From Bog-532 sp963830385 (GTDB lineage Bacteria; Actinomycetota; Actinomycetes; Streptosporangiales; Streptosporangiaceae), in assembly GCA_963830385.1 (NCBI GenBank), contig CAWHMD010000002.1:434001-498000 (forward strand): a stretch of 64,000 nt of DNA, given 5' to 3'. Shown piece after piece: positions 7,876-17,224 of the stretch (position 1 is its first letter; each line of letters opens with the position of its first letter). Under the pieces are notes generated by a model, which was not told where the DNA came from, made no database searches, and saw nothing but the letters and a program-made list of their open reading frames with translations. A program made the position numbers and the translations under genes.

Positions 7876-10196
7876 TGGTCGCGCGGCCCGCGGTTGCGCT
7901 GCCGGGTCCGGTGCGAACCGTCGCCGCGGTCACCCCGGTCGCCACGATCACCCCGGTCGCCGCGAGGGCCCCTGTCGCCGTCGCCGTGACCGCCGGACAG
8001 GTCCTCACCGGCCGCCTCACGCTCGACCACCTCGACCGGCACCAGCGACAGCTTGCCCCGGTCGTCGATCTCGCGGATCTCGACCTGGATCTTGTCGCCA
8101 ACGTGCACGACGTCGTCGATGTTCTCGATCCGCCTGCCGCCGTGCAGCTTGCGGATCTGGGTGATGTGCAGCAGGCCGTCCTTGCCGGGCAGCAGCGACA
8201 CGAACGCGCCGAACGTGGTGGTCTTCACCACGGTGCCGAGGAACCGCTCGCCGACCTCGGGCATGTGCGGGTTGGCGATCGAGTTGATCGCGTTCCGCGC
8301 GGCCTCGGCGGACGGGCCGTCGGTGGCGCCGACGTAGATCGTGCCGTCGTCCTCGATGGTGATCTCGGCCCCGGTGTCGTCCTGGATCGAGTTGATCATC
8401 TTGCCCTTGGGGCCGATGACCTCGCCGATCTTGTCCACCGGCACCTTGAGGGTGAGGATCCGCGGCGCGTACGGGCTCATCTCGCCGGGCGCGGAGATCG
8501 CCCCGCGCATCACGTCGAGGATCGTCAGCCGCGCGGCCCGGGCCTGGGTCAGCGCCGCCGCCAGCACCGAGGCGGGGAGGCCGTCGAGCTTGGTGTCCAG
8601 CTGCAGGGCGGTGATCACGTCCTGGGTGCCGGCCACCTTGAAGTCCATGTCGCCGAAGGCGTCCTCGGCCCCGAGGATGTCGGTCAGCGTCACGTACTCG
8701 CCACCCTCGTGGATGAGGCCCATCGCGATACCGGCGACCATGCCCTTCAGCGGGACACCGGCGTCGAGCAGCGCCATGGTGGAGGCGCAGACCGAGCCCA
8801 TCGAGGTCGAGCCGTTGGAGCCGATCGCCTCCGACACCTGGCGGATCGCGTACGGGAACTCCTCGCGGGTCGGCAGCACCGGCAGCAGGGCCCGCTCAGC
8901 GAGCGCACCGTGCCCGATCTCGCGCCGCTTGGGCGAGCCGACCCGGCCGGTCTCCCCGGTGGAGTAGGGCGGCATGTTGTAGTTGTGCATGTAGCGCTTG
9001 GTGCGCTCCGGGTTGAGCGTGTCGATCATCTGCTCCATCCGGAGCATGTTCAGCGTGGTCACGCCCAGCACCTGGGTTTCACCCCGCTGGAACAGCGCCG
9101 AGCCGTGCACCCGGGGCAGCACGTGCGTCTCGGCCGACAGCTGGCGGATGTCAGCCAGGCCACGGCCGTCGATGCGCAGGCCCTCGCGGATGACCCGCTC
9201 GCGGACCAGCTTCTTCGTCAGCGCGCGGAACGCGGCGCTGATCTCCTTGTCCCTCTCCGGGAAGCGGTCGGCCAGCCGCTCCTTGGCCAGGGCCTTGACC
9301 CGGTCGGTCTCGGCCTCACGCTCGGCCTTGCCCGCGATCGTCAGCACCTTGGCCAGCTCGTCGGAGGACTCGGCGGCGACGGCCTCGTAGACGTCCTCGG
9401 TGTAGTCCAGGAAGACCGGGAACTCCTGGGTGGGCTTGGCGGCCTGCGACGCCACCTGCTGCTGCGCGTCGCACAGCACCCGGATGAACGGCTTGGCCGC
9501 CTCCAGGCCCTGGGCGACGATCTCCTCGGTCGGGGCGACCGCGCCGCTGCCCTCGGTGGCCAGCAGCGACAGCGTCTTCGGGGTGGACTCGGCCTCGACC
9601 ATCATGATCGCGACGTCGCCGCTCTCGGTGACCCGGCCCGCGACCACCATGTCGAACGTGGCCTCTTCGAGCTGGGAGTAGTTCGGGAAGCCGACCCACT
9701 GGCCCTTGATCAGGGCCACCCGGACGCCGCCGATCGGGCCGGAGAACGGCAGCCCGGAAATCTGCGTGGACAGCGAGGCGGCGTTGATGGCCACCACGTC
9801 GTACAGGTGGTCCGGGTGCAGAGACAGGATCGTCTCGACGACCTGGACCTCGTTGCGCAGGCCCTTCACGAACGACGGCCGCAGCGGCCGGTCGATCAGG
9901 CGGCAGGTGAGGATGGCGTCCTCGGACGGCCGGCCCTCACGGCGGAAGAACGAGCCGGGGATCCGGCCCACCGCGTACATCTTCTCTTCCACGTCCACGG
10001 TGAGCGGGAAGAAGTCGAAGCCCTCACGGGGCTGCTTGCCCGCCGTGGTGGCGGACAGGACCATGGTCTCGTCGTCCAGGTAGACGACGCAGGACCCGGC
10101 GGCCAGCCTGGCCAGTTTGCCGGTCTCGAACCGGAGCTTGTGGGAGCCGAACTCGCCGTTGTCGATCACGGCTTCGGCAGTGAACACACCCTCCAC
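7872..10196 (-). CDS. pnp: polyribonucleotide nucleotidyltransferase (PNPase)
   Basis: 774 residues. It degrades RNA 3'-to-5' by phosphorolysis and, in actinobacteria, can add 3' tails. Two RNase PH domains (the first begins after FGSHKLRFETG) flank a helical domain, followed by a KH domain (KIGEVIGPKGKMIN) and an S1 domain (FLGTVVKTTTFGAFVS). The tail holds four RGD/RGDRGD-type repeats and a basic end, longer than usual. The GTG at 10196 is chosen because AAGGAGG lies 7 bases upstream and the family's N-terminus begins there. Upstream in-frame codons are leader. Confidence 0.96.
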   Translation of the reverse strand: MEGVFTAEAVIDNGEFGSHKLRFETGKLARLAAGSCVVYLDDETMVLSATTAGKQPREGFDFFPLTVDVEEKMYAVGRIPGSFFRREGRPSEDAILTCRLIDRPLRPSFVKGLRNEVQVVETILSLHPDHLYDVVAINAASLSTQISGLPFSGPIGGVRVALIKGQWVGFPNYSQLEEATFDMVVAGRVTESGDVAIMMVEAESTPKTLSLLATEGSGAVAPTEEIVAQGLEAAKPFIRVLCDAQQQVASQAAKPTQEFPVFLDYTEDVYEAVAAESSDELAKVLTIAGKAEREAETDRVKALAKERLADRFPERDKEISAAFRALTKKLVRERVIREGLRIDGRGLADIRQLSAETHVLPRVHGSALFQRGETQVLGVTTLNMLRMEQMIDTLNPERTKRYMHNYNMPPYSTGETGRVGSPKRREIGHGALAERALLPVLPTREEFPYAIRQVSEAIGSNGSTSMGSVCASTMALLDAGVPLKGMVAGIAMGLIHEGGEYVTLTDILGAEDAFGDMDFKVAGTQDVITALQLDTKLDGLPASVLAAALTQARAARLTILDVMRGAISAPGEMSPYAPRILTLKVPVDKIGEVIGPKGKMINSIQDDTGAEITIEDDGTIYVGATDGPSAEAARNAINSIANPHMPEVGERFLGTVVKTTTFGAFVSLLPGKDGLLHITQIRKLHGGRRIENIDDVVHVGDKIQVEIREIDDRGKLSLVPVEVVEREAAGEDLSGGHGDGDRGPRGDRGDRGDRGDRGDGSHRTRQRNRGPRDQ

Positions 10197-10261
10197 GGGT
10201 GGACCTCCTTGCGGTCTATCCCGTGGCCCGTGGCGATACGACGGCGCGGCCGGGGCGTAAG

Positions 10262-10346
10262 TCTGCCCAGCGGCCGGTCTTCGATTGAAGCCCCCGGCTC
10301 TGTCCGCGAAGCGGCGGACCCGAGGACCACTACCGAGGACCGGCCC
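10262..10346 (-). promoter_or_regulatory. structured pnp leader (probable RNase III/PNPase autoregulation hairpin)
   Basis: Between rpsO and pnp the message can form a long imperfect stem. CCGGTCTTC near 10269 pairs with GAGGACCGG near 10335, with an inner GTCCGC/GCGGAC hairpin. A leader hairpin between rpsO and pnp is the known target of RNase III and of PNPase autoregulation in other bacteria. The role here is inferred from position and fold only. Confidence 0.45.
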
Positions 10347-10399
10347 GTCGTTCGGCACCGGGACCCGGGATGTTAGTTGAGCTTGTGTAGTTGTCCGGT

Positions 10400-10424
10400 G
10401 GGGGCGGATGCATCACCCGCCCCC
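10400..10424 (-). terminator. GC hairpin after rpsO
   Basis: GGGGGCGG (10400-10407) pairs with CCGCCCCC (10417-10424) around a 9-base loop, 12 bases past the rpsO stop. There is no long T-run, as is common in actinomycetes. It probably gives partial termination or 3'-end protection between rpsO and pnp. Confidence 0.5.
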
Positions 10425-10435
10425 GGGCCGGGAAG

Positions 10436-10705
10436 TTACCGGCGCAGCCCGAGACGCTCGATAAGCGCACGGTAGCGGGTGATGTCCTTCTTCGCCAGGT
10501 ACTTCAGCAGTCGCCGGCGGCGCCCCACGAGGAGCAGCAGGCCGCGGCGGCTGTGGTGGTCATGCTTGTGCACCTTGAGGTGCTCGGTCAGGTCGTTGAT
10601 CCGGCGGGTCAGCAGCGCAACCTGGACTTCCGGCGAACCGGTGTCACCCTCAGCGGTGGCGTGCTCCGCCATGATCTCCTTCTTCACGGCGTTATCGAGC
10701 GGCAC
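10436..10705 (-). CDS. rpsO: 30S ribosomal protein S15
   Basis: Exactly 89 residues, the universal S15 length. It binds 16S rRNA and nucleates the 30S platform. LDNAVKKEIM at the N-terminus, TGSPEVQVALLTRRI and the basic RRGLLLLVGRRRRLLKYL are diagnostic. The GTG at 10705 with AGGAG 4 bases upstream gives this length; the longer open frame is leader. It sits between ribF and pnp, the usual bacterial order. Confidence 0.97.
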   Translation of the reverse strand: MPLDNAVKKEIMAEHATAEGDTGSPEVQVALLTRRINDLTEHLKVHKHDHHSRRGLLLLVGRRRRLLKYLAKKDITRYRALIERLGLRR

Positions 10706-10792
10706 GTGGCTCCTTAGAGTCGAAAAGGTAGTTACGGGACGGTCCGTCAGTCGTTTCCGGGCCGATCCCCTGGGTCGCCGCATGAGGGTGCA

Positions 10793-10812
10793 GCAGACCC
10801 GCCGGCGTCTGC
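10793..10812 (-). terminator. weak hairpin just after ribF
   Basis: GCAGAC/GTCTGC with an 8-base GC-rich loop begins about 20 bases past the ribF stop. It may weakly separate ribF from rpsO. No T-run follows. Confidence 0.25.
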
Positions 10813-10830
10813 CAGCAACGTTTCACATTA

Positions 10831-11799
10831 TCACGGGGCGAGGAGTCGCCGGGTCTCGTCCACGTCGCGGTGCATCTGGCCGACCAGGTCCTGAACCGAG
10901 TCGAAGCGCTCGATGCCGCGCAGCCGGGTGATGAAGTCGATGGCCACGTGGGTGCCGTACAGATCGAGGTCGTCGCGGTCCAGCGCGTAGGCCTCGACCG
11001 TGCGCTCGGCCTCGCCGAAGGTGGCGTTGGGGCCGACCGAGATCGCGGCTGGCCAGCGCTCACCGGCGGCTCCGTCGGCGTCGAGGCGGATCAGCCAGCC
11101 CGCGTAGATGCCGTCCCCGGGGATCGCCGTGTGCGGCGGGCTCTCCAGGTTGGCGGTGGGGAAGCCCAGCTGGCGGCCGCGCATGTGACCGCGGTAGACG
11201 ATGCCCTCCACCCGGTGCGGGCGGCCCAGCTCCTTGGCCGCGGTGGCCACGTCGCCGGCCTCCAGCCGCTCGCGGATGTAGGTCGACGAGATCGTCACGC
11301 CGTCGTCGGCCAGCAGCGGTACGCCCTCGGTGCTGAAGTCGTACTTTTCCCCCAGCGTGGCCAGCAGCGGCACGTCGCCGGCCGCCTTGTGACCGAAGCG
11401 GAAGTCCGCCCCGACCACCACGGCGGCCGCGTGCAGCCGGTCGGACAGCACCGTGCGGACGAACTCGTCGGGCCCGAGCTGGGAGAACTGGTAGGTGAAG
11501 GGCACCAGGCACACCGCGTCGACGCCCAGGCCGCCCAGCAGGGCGGCCCGGCGGCGGGTGGTGGACAGGAACGGCGGGTGCGAACCGGGCCGGACGATCT
11601 CGTCCGGGTGCGGGTCGAACGTCACCGCGACGACCGGCAGCCGCCGGTCCCCGCCGTACCCGGCGTCCGCCTGGGCCAGCTCGACCGCCCGGGCGACAAT
11701 GCGCTGATGGCCGCGGTGCACACCATCGAACACGCCGATGGTGATGACGGACGAACCCCAGTCGTCCGGCACCTCGTCCAGGCCGTGCCAGCGGCGCAC
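10831..11799 (-). CDS. ribF: bifunctional riboflavin kinase / FAD synthetase
   Basis: 322 residues. It converts riboflavin to FMN and FMN to FAD. The N-terminal nucleotidyltransferase domain has the HxGH-type motif in GVFDGVHRGHQRIV. The C-terminal flavokinase domain has RGRQLGFPTANLE and NATFGEAERTVEAY. The GTG at 11799 has AAAGGAG 6 bases upstream; the longer frame upstream lacks conservation. It lies downstream of truB, the usual placement. No FMN riboswitch is visible. Confidence 0.95.
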   Translation of the reverse strand: MRRWHGLDEVPDDWGSSVITIGVFDGVHRGHQRIVARAVELAQADAGYGGDRRLPVVAVTFDPHPDEIVRPGSHPPFLSTTRRRAALLGGLGVDAVCLVPFTYQFSQLGPDEFVRTVLSDRLHAAAVVVGADFRFGHKAAGDVPLLATLGEKYDFSTEGVPLLADDGVTISSTYIRERLEAGDVATAAKELGRPHRVEGIVYRGHMRGRQLGFPTANLESPPHTAIPGDGIYAGWLIRLDADGAAGERWPAAISVGPNATFGEAERTVEAYALDRDDLDLYGTHVAIDFITRLRGIERFDSVQDLVGQMHRDVDETRRLLAP

Positions 11800-11889
11800 G
11801 CGCGGCTCCTTTCCACGATCCTCGGTCTGCCCCCTGCCCTCCAAGAGTGCCATGCCCCGGGGCCTGGCTGGCACCAAAGGGACGGTGGG

Positions 11890-12825
11890 CTAAGGCACAA
11901 ACACCGCGAGCGGGCGAGTCTGGCCGCCTTCGGTGCGCATGAGCGCGACGAGCGACCCGTCGGGGGCGAACGCGGCCAGCGGTTCGGCGCCCGGCCCGGC
12001 CCCGGCCGGTCCGGCTCCGGCCGGCAGGCGGGCGCCGTGGGCGACGCGGGCCGCGTCATCGGCGGTCAGGTCGAGGCGGGGGAAGGCGGCCGCGGCCGCC
12101 TGCGCCAGCGGCGTGACCGTGAACTTGTCGGCCAGCTCGTCCAGCGTGCTCGCGTCTTCGATCCGGTACGGGCCGGACCGGGTGCGCCGCAGCGCGGTCA
12201 GGTGGCCGGCGGTGCCCAGCGCCTGGCCGAGGTCGCGGGCCAGGGCGCGGACATAGGTTCCACTGGAGCAGGTGACCGCTGCGTCGAGGTCCAGGAAGTC
12301 CCCGTCGCGGCGCAGGCCGGTCACGGTGAACGCGAGCACGGTCACCGGGCGGGCGGCCAGCTCGGGGGCGTGGCCGTCGCGGGTGAGCTTGTAGGCCCGC
12401 TGGCCGCCGACCTTGATCGCGCTGACCCCGGGCGGGATCTGCTCGATCGGGCCGGTCAGCGCGGCCACCCCGGCCCTGATGGCCTCGTCGGTCACGTGCG
12501 CGGCGCTGGCGGTGACGGTGACGGTGCCCTCGGCGTCGTCGGTGTCGGTGCCCTGGCCGAGCCGGATCGTGGCCTGGTACTCCTTGTCGGCCAGGGTCAG
12601 GTGGCCGAGCAGCCGGGTGGCCTTCCCGACCCCGGCCACCAGCACGCCGGTGGCCATCGGGTCCAGCGTGCCCGCGTGCCCGACCTTGCGGGTGCGGGCC
12701 AGCCGCCGGACCCGGGCCACGACGTCGTGCGACGTCATCCCGGCGGGCTTGTCCACCAGGACCAGGCCGCTCTCGGCGGACGCGGTGCTCCCGGCGGCCG
12801 CCGAGCGTCCGGGGTCAGGGCTCAC
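11890..12825 (-). CDS. truB: tRNA pseudouridine(55) synthase
   Basis: 311 residues. It makes pseudouridine 55 in the T-loop of tRNAs. LVDKPAGMTSHDVV and KVGHAGTLDPMATGVL (with the catalytic Asp) are the TruB motifs, followed by YQATIRLGQGTDTDD. The C-terminus has an Ala/Gly/Pro linker and a small domain typical of actinobacterial TruB. The GTG start overlaps the rbfA stop (GTGA), so the two are translationally coupled. Confidence 0.96.
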   Translation of the reverse strand: MSPDPGRSAAAGSTASAESGLVLVDKPAGMTSHDVVARVRRLARTRKVGHAGTLDPMATGVLVAGVGKATRLLGHLTLADKEYQATIRLGQGTDTDDAEGTVTVTASAAHVTDEAIRAGVAALTGPIEQIPPGVSAIKVGGQRAYKLTRDGHAPELAARPVTVLAFTVTGLRRDGDFLDLDAAVTCSSGTYVRALARDLGQALGTAGHLTALRRTRSGPYRIEDASTLDELADKFTVTPLAQAAAAAFPRLDLTADDAARVAHGARLPAGAGPAGAGPGAEPLAAFAPDGSLVALMRTEGGQTRPLAVFVP

Positions 12826-13253
12826 TCGTCCTCGTCGTCGGCCGGGTGCCGGTACGGGTCCGGGTCGCCGGCCGGGACCGCGCCCTCGCGGACCTTGGCC
12901 AGGTCCTCGTCGGCGCGGCGGGCGCGGTCGACCAGCTCTTCGATGTGCTTGGCGTTGTCCGGCAGCGCGTCGGCCACGAACGTCAGCGACGGGGTGTGCC
13001 GCAGGCCGGTCTGCCGCCCGACCTCGGACCGGATCACCCCGGTCGCGCTGGCCAGCGCGGCGGCGGTGTCGGCCTGCTGCTCGGGCGTGCCGTAGACGGT
13101 GTAGAACACGGTCGCCTCGCGCAGGTCACCGGTGAGCCGCGCTTCGGTGACGGTGACGAAGCCGAGGCGGGGATCCTTGATCCGCGTCTCGAGCATCTGG
13201 GCCACGATCTGAGCGATCCGGTCGCCGAGACGGCCGGCCCGGGCAGCATCCAT
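12822..13253 (-). CDS. rbfA: 30S ribosome-binding factor A
   Basis: 143 residues. It aids late 30S maturation by binding near helix 44/45 of 16S rRNA. The KH-type fold is recognisable from MLETRIKDPRLGFVTVTEARLTGDL and the RSEVGRQTGLRHTPSLTF stretch. The acidic tail (DDEDE) is common in actinobacteria. It is followed by truB with a 4-base overlap and preceded by the DUF503 gene. Confidence 0.95.
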   Translation of the reverse strand: MDAARAGRLGDRIAQIVAQMLETRIKDPRLGFVTVTEARLTGDLREATVFYTVYGTPEQQADTAAALASATGVIRSEVGRQTGLRHTPSLTFVADALPDNAKHIEELVDRARRADEDLAKVREGAVPAGDPDPYRHPADDEDE

Positions 13254-13259
13254 GGTCCG

Positions 13260-13604
13260 TCACTCCTCAGGTTGATCTGGTGGTTGTAAAGCGTCGTCTT
13301 CGTCGGTGAAGAGCCGCGGCCGGGCCGACAGCAGCTCGATCTCGGGGTGGCCGGCCACCAGCCGCTCGCAGGCTTCGAGCACCTCGGTGGCGTGGGCGGC
13401 CGTACCGGACACCACCGCCAGGCCGATCTCGGCCCGGCGGTGCAGGTCCAGGTGCCCGGTCTCGGCCACCGACACCCCCGGATACCGCCGTCGCAGGTCG
13501 GCCACCAGCGGCCGGACCACGGAGCGCTTCTGCTTGAGCGAGCGGACGTCCCCGAGCAGGACGTCCAGGGTCAGCGCGGCGACGTACACGCCGCGCTGAC
13601 CCAT
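13260..13604 (-). CDS. DUF503 (YlxP-like) protein
   Basis: 114 residues of the DUF503 family, a small alpha/beta protein of unknown function encoded between infB and rbfA in many Gram-positives. DVRSLKQKRSVVRPL near the N-terminus and HRRAEIGLAVV are family phrases. It starts 7 bases after the infB stop and ends 6 bases before rbfA. A role in ribosome assembly or translation is suggested only by neighbourhood. Confidence 0.88.
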   Translation of the reverse strand: MGQRGVYVAALTLDVLLGDVRSLKQKRSVVRPLVADLRRRYPGVSVAETGHLDLHRRAEIGLAVVSGTAAHATEVLEACERLVAGHPEIELLSARPRLFTDEDDALQPPDQPEE

Positions 13605-13611
13605 GCTGACA

Positions 13612-16600
13612 TCAGGCTCGCGGCTTCTCCCGCATCTCGAACGTCTCGATGACGTCCTCGACCTTGATGTCGTTGTAGCCGATACCGATACCGCACTCGA
13701 AGCCCTCGCGGACCTCGGTCACGTCGTCCTTGAACCGGCGGAGCGACTCGACCGTGAGGTTGTCGGAGATGACCACGCCGTCCCGGATGAGGCGCGCCTT
13801 GCTGTTGCGGTTGATCGTGCCGGACCGGACGATGGCCCCGGCCACGCTGCCGATCCGCGGCACCCGGAAGACCTCCCGGATCTCGGCGGTACCGAGCTGC
13901 ACTTCCTCGAACTCGGGCTTGAGCATGCCCTTGAGCGCGGCTTCCACTTCGTCGATCGCCTGGTAGATGACCGAGTAGTAGCGGATGTCGACACCCTCGC
14001 GCTGCGCCAGCTCGCCCGCCCGGCCGGCTGGCCGGACGTTGAAGCCGATGATCACCGCGTCCGAGGCGATGGCCAGGTTGACGTCGTCCTGGGTGATCGC
14101 GCCGACGCCGCGGCCGATGACCCGCAGGCCGACCTCCTCGCCGACATCGAGCTGGAGCAGCGCATCCTCCAGGGCCTCCACCGAACCGGAGACGTCACCC
14201 TTGATGATGAGCAGCAGATCCTCGCGCTCACCGGCCTTGAGGGCCGACTCGAGGTCCTCGAGCGTGACCCGCCGCCGCCCCTTCACGAACTGGGCGGTGC
14301 GCTCACGGGCCTCCCGGCGCTCGGCGATCTGCCGGGCCATCCGGTCGTCGGAGACCACCAGGAAGTTGTCCCCGGCACCGGGCACGGTGCTCAGGCCGAG
14401 CACCTGGACCGGACGGGACGGCGGGGCCTCGTCGACCGGGTCGCCGTTCTCGTCCAGCATCGCCCGCACGCGGCCGAAAGCGTCGCCGCAGACGATCGAG
14501 TCGCCCACGTGCAGCGTGCCGCGCTGCACGAGCACGGTCCCGACCGGGCCGCGGCCCTTGTCCAGGTGCGCCTCGATCGCGGTGCCCTGCGCGTCCTGGT
14601 CCGGGTTGGCCCGCAGGTCCAGCTCGGCGTCGGCGGTCAGGATGACCGCCTCGAGCAGGTTGTCCAAGCCGATGCCCTTGGTTGCCGACACGTCCACGAA
14701 CTGGGTCTGGCCGCCGAACTCCTCGGCCACCAGCCCGTACTCGGTGAGCTGGGCCCGGACCCGCTGGGGGTCGGCGCCCTCCTTGTCCACCTTGTTGACG
14801 GCGACCACGATCGGCACGCCGGCCGCCTGCGCGTGGTTGAGCGCCTCCGTGGTCTGGGGCTTCACACCGTCGTCGGCCGCCACCACCAGGACCACCAGGT
14901 CGGTGGTCTCGGCGCCGCGGGCTCGCATGGCGGTGAACGCCTCGTGACCCGGGGTGTCGATGAAGGTGATCTTCCGCTCGTCGCCATCGACCTCGGTGGT
15001 GACCTGGTAGGCACCGATGTGCTGGGTGATGCCACCCGCTTCCCGGGCCACCAGGTTGGTGTGCCGGATCGCGTCCAGCAGCTTGGTCTTACCGTGGTCG
15101 ACGTGACCCATGACGGTCACCACCGGCGGCCGAGCCACCAGGTCGTCGTCGCCGCCCTCGTCCTCACCGAACTCGATGTCGAACGACTCCAGCAGCTCCC
15201 GGTCCTCTTCCTCCGGGGAGACCACCTGGATGTTGTAGTTGAGCTCGGCGCCCAGCAGCTGCAGCGTCTCGTCGTTCACGGACTGGGTCGCGGTCACCAT
15301 CTCACCGAGGTGGAACATGACCTGGACCAGCGACGCCGGGTTGGCGCCGATCTTGTCCGCGAAGTCGGCCAGCGAGGCACCGCGGGAAAGCCGGATGACC
15401 TGCCCGTTGCCGCGCGGGACCTGCACGCCGCCGACCGACGGGGCCTGCATGTTGTCGAACTCCTGGCGCCGCTGCCGCTTCGACTTGCGGGCACGGCCTG
15501 GCCGGCCACCGGGACGCCCGAAGGCTCCCTGGGTGCCGCTCCGGCCGCGGCCACCGCCACCGGGACGGGCGGGGGCGCCCATGCCCGGACGGGCACCGCC
15601 GCCGCCAGCACCGGGACCGCCGCCACCCGGACGGCCGCCACCGCCACCGCCACCGCCACCGGGACGGCCACCGCCGCCACCGGGACGGGCACCGGGACCG
15701 CCGCGGCCGCCACCCGCGGGGGCGCCACGGCCGCCGGGGCCACCGCCTGGACCGCCACGGCTGGGACCAGACGAGGACGGCCGAGACGGCATGTTCATCG
15801 GGCTCGGCCGGGGACCGCCGGGACGCGGGCCACCCGGACGCGGGCCACCGTCGCCGCCACCGGGACCGCCGGGGCGGGCACCCTGGGGACGGCCGGGACC
15901 GGGCCGCGGGCCGGAGGGCGCGCCGGGACGCGGGCCACCCTGGCCCTGCCCGGCCGAAGGACCGGGACGGCTGGGCGCCGCCGGGGTCGCCCCCATGCCG
16001 GTCGGGGTCGAGCTGAACGGGTTGTTACCCGGCCGGGGGCCGGGACGCGGGGCGTTGCGCGGCCCGCTGGGGCGCGGGGAGCCACCCGGACGCTGGCCGC
16101 CGCCGGCCTGGCCACCACGGCCGGCCTGCTGCTGCGGGGCGTGCGGCACCGACGGCCGGGGACCCGGACGCGGGGAACCGCCCGCCGGGGCACCACCGCT
16201 GGGGGCACCGCCGCTGGGCGCATCGGTCCCGCTGGGGCGGGACGAGCCCGGAGCCGGCGGCACCGGGCGCGGCCCGGTCTGCTCCGGAGCCGGGGCCGAA
16301 GCCGCGGCCCGCGGCGTCTCCGGACGCGTCTGCTCGGCCGGGGCGCTGGGCGCACCGGCGCTGGGGGACGCGCCCGCGGGGGCGCTGGCGCTGGGGGACG
16401 GCGCCGCCGGCCGCGGCCCGGGACGGGCCTGACCGTTGCCACCGCCGTTGACGTTGCTGCCGTTACCGTTGCCGGACGGCCGGGGACCCGGACGCGGGGC
16501 ACCACCCGGTGCACCGCCGGACCGGCCACCAGACCGGCCGCCGGACTGGCCCCCTTCGGGGCCGAAAGCTTCCTTGAGCCTGCGCACGACCGGCGCCTCG

Positions 16601-16713
16601 ATCGTCGAGGACGCCGAACGTACGAACTCGCCCATTTCCTGGAGCTTGACCATCACGGTCTTGCTCTCAACACCGAACTCTTTCGCGAGTTCGTAAACCC
16701 GGACCTTCGCCAC
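13612..16713 (-). CDS. infB: translation initiation factor IF-2
   Basis: 1033 residues. It is the GTPase that places initiator tRNA on the 30S subunit and promotes subunit joining. The IF2_N domain is at the N-terminus (VRVYELAKEFGVESKTV). Residues of about 55-410 are a Gly/Pro/Arg low-complexity linker with poly-Gly blocks. The G domain has GHVDHGKT (536-543), DTPGHEAF and NKVD, followed by the beta-barrel and C-terminal fMet-tRNA-binding domains. The GTG start (16713) is supported by IF2_N conservation. The linker DNA (about 15.5-16.56 kb) is tandem-repeat-like. Confidence 0.97.
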   Translation of the reverse strand: MAKVRVYELAKEFGVESKTVMVKLQEMGEFVRSASSTIEAPVVRRLKEAFGPEGGQSGGRSGGRSGGAPGGAPRPGPRPSGNGNGSNVNGGGNGQARPGPRPAAPSPSASAPAGASPSAGAPSAPAEQTRPETPRAAASAPAPEQTGPRPVPPAPGSSRPSGTDAPSGGAPSGGAPAGGSPRPGPRPSVPHAPQQQAGRGGQAGGGQRPGGSPRPSGPRNAPRPGPRPGNNPFSSTPTGMGATPAAPSRPGPSAGQGQGGPRPGAPSGPRPGPGRPQGARPGGPGGGDGGPRPGGPRPGGPRPSPMNMPSRPSSSGPSRGGPGGGPGGRGAPAGGGRGGPGARPGGGGGRPGGGGGGGGGRPGGGGPGAGGGGARPGMGAPARPGGGGRGRSGTQGAFGRPGGRPGRARKSKRQRRQEFDNMQAPSVGGVQVPRGNGQVIRLSRGASLADFADKIGANPASLVQVMFHLGEMVTATQSVNDETLQLLGAELNYNIQVVSPEEEDRELLESFDIEFGEDEGGDDDLVARPPVVTVMGHVDHGKTKLLDAIRHTNLVAREAGGITQHIGAYQVTTEVDGDERKITFIDTPGHEAFTAMRARGAETTDLVVLVVAADDGVKPQTTEALNHAQAAGVPIVVAVNKVDKEGADPQRVRAQLTEYGLVAEEFGGQTQFVDVSATKGIGLDNLLEAVILTADAELDLRANPDQDAQGTAIEAHLDKGRGPVGTVLVQRGTLHVGDSIVCGDAFGRVRAMLDENGDPVDEAPPSRPVQVLGLSTVPGAGDNFLVVSDDRMARQIAERREARERTAQFVKGRRRVTLEDLESALKAGEREDLLLIIKGDVSGSVEALEDALLQLDVGEEVGLRVIGRGVGAITQDDVNLAIASDAVIIGFNVRPAGRAGELAQREGVDIRYYSVIYQAIDEVEAALKGMLKPEFEEVQLGTAEIREVFRVPRIGSVAGAIVRSGTINRNSKARLIRDGVVISDNLTVESLRRFKDDVTEVREGFECGIGIGYNDIKVEDVIETFEMREKPRA

Positions 16714-16929
16714 TACGCTCCTCTACCCGGCCCGGGACGAACCGGGCCTTTAACCGGACCATTCGCGCCGGTCCGGGGCGCATAGTGCTCCGGGCCGACG
16801 TCAGCCTGTGGTCTTCATCGCCTTGTGCTCATCGAGCGCTCATCGCTGTCTCGACCTGCTTTCCGACAGGTTGCCGTTCTTGCCTTGCCATTCATCATGC
16901 TATGCCCAGTCGCGGCGGCCCTCCAGCGC

Positions 16930-17211
16930 TCACCGGCCATCGAGGTACTCCGTGACCTGAGCGGTACCGAGCGGACCGGGTACGCGCAACGCGCGCACCA
17001 GCGCCCGCCGGCGCTGCGCAAGCTCGAAGCACCCCTGACTCGGGTGCAGGTACGCACCCCGGCCAGGCAAGCGCGCCGGGGGGTCGGGGACGATCACATC
17101 CCCGGCCGCCACCAGACGAAGCAAGCTGGACTTGGCCGCACGCTGCCGGCAGCCCACACAGGTGCGCACCGGGGGCACGCGCCGCGCGGGCCGATCGGAC
17201 GGCCCGGCCAT
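16930..17211 (-). CDS. ylxR: YlxR-family (DUF448) RNA-binding protein
   Basis: 93 residues. The signature RTCVGCRQRAAKSSLLR and GRGAYLHPSQGCFELAQRR identify the YlxR family, small proteins between nusA and infB that have been linked to RNase P and transcription regulation in other bacteria. The ATG at 17211 gives the family length, although its GAGG-type ribosome site is very close. It lies 13 bases after nusA. The 216 bases between it and infB contain no gene. Confidence 0.88.
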   Translation of the reverse strand: MAGPSDRPARRVPPVRTCVGCRQRAAKSSLLRLVAAGDVIVPDPPARLPGRGAYLHPSQGCFELAQRRRALVRALRVPGPLGTAQVTEYLDGR

Positions 17212-17224
17212 TTCCTCTGTTACT

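Noticed and set aside
15480..16560. Repetitive DNA resembling a repeat array or CRISPR
   Set aside because: The repeats are imperfect, have no unique spacers and encode the Gly/Pro-rich IF-2 linker in frame.
13603..16785. Plus-strand open frame of 1060 codons opposite infB
   Set aside because: Its composition (long Gly/Thr/Arg/His runs) mirrors the infB linker and G domain; infB on the other strand has every IF-2 motif.
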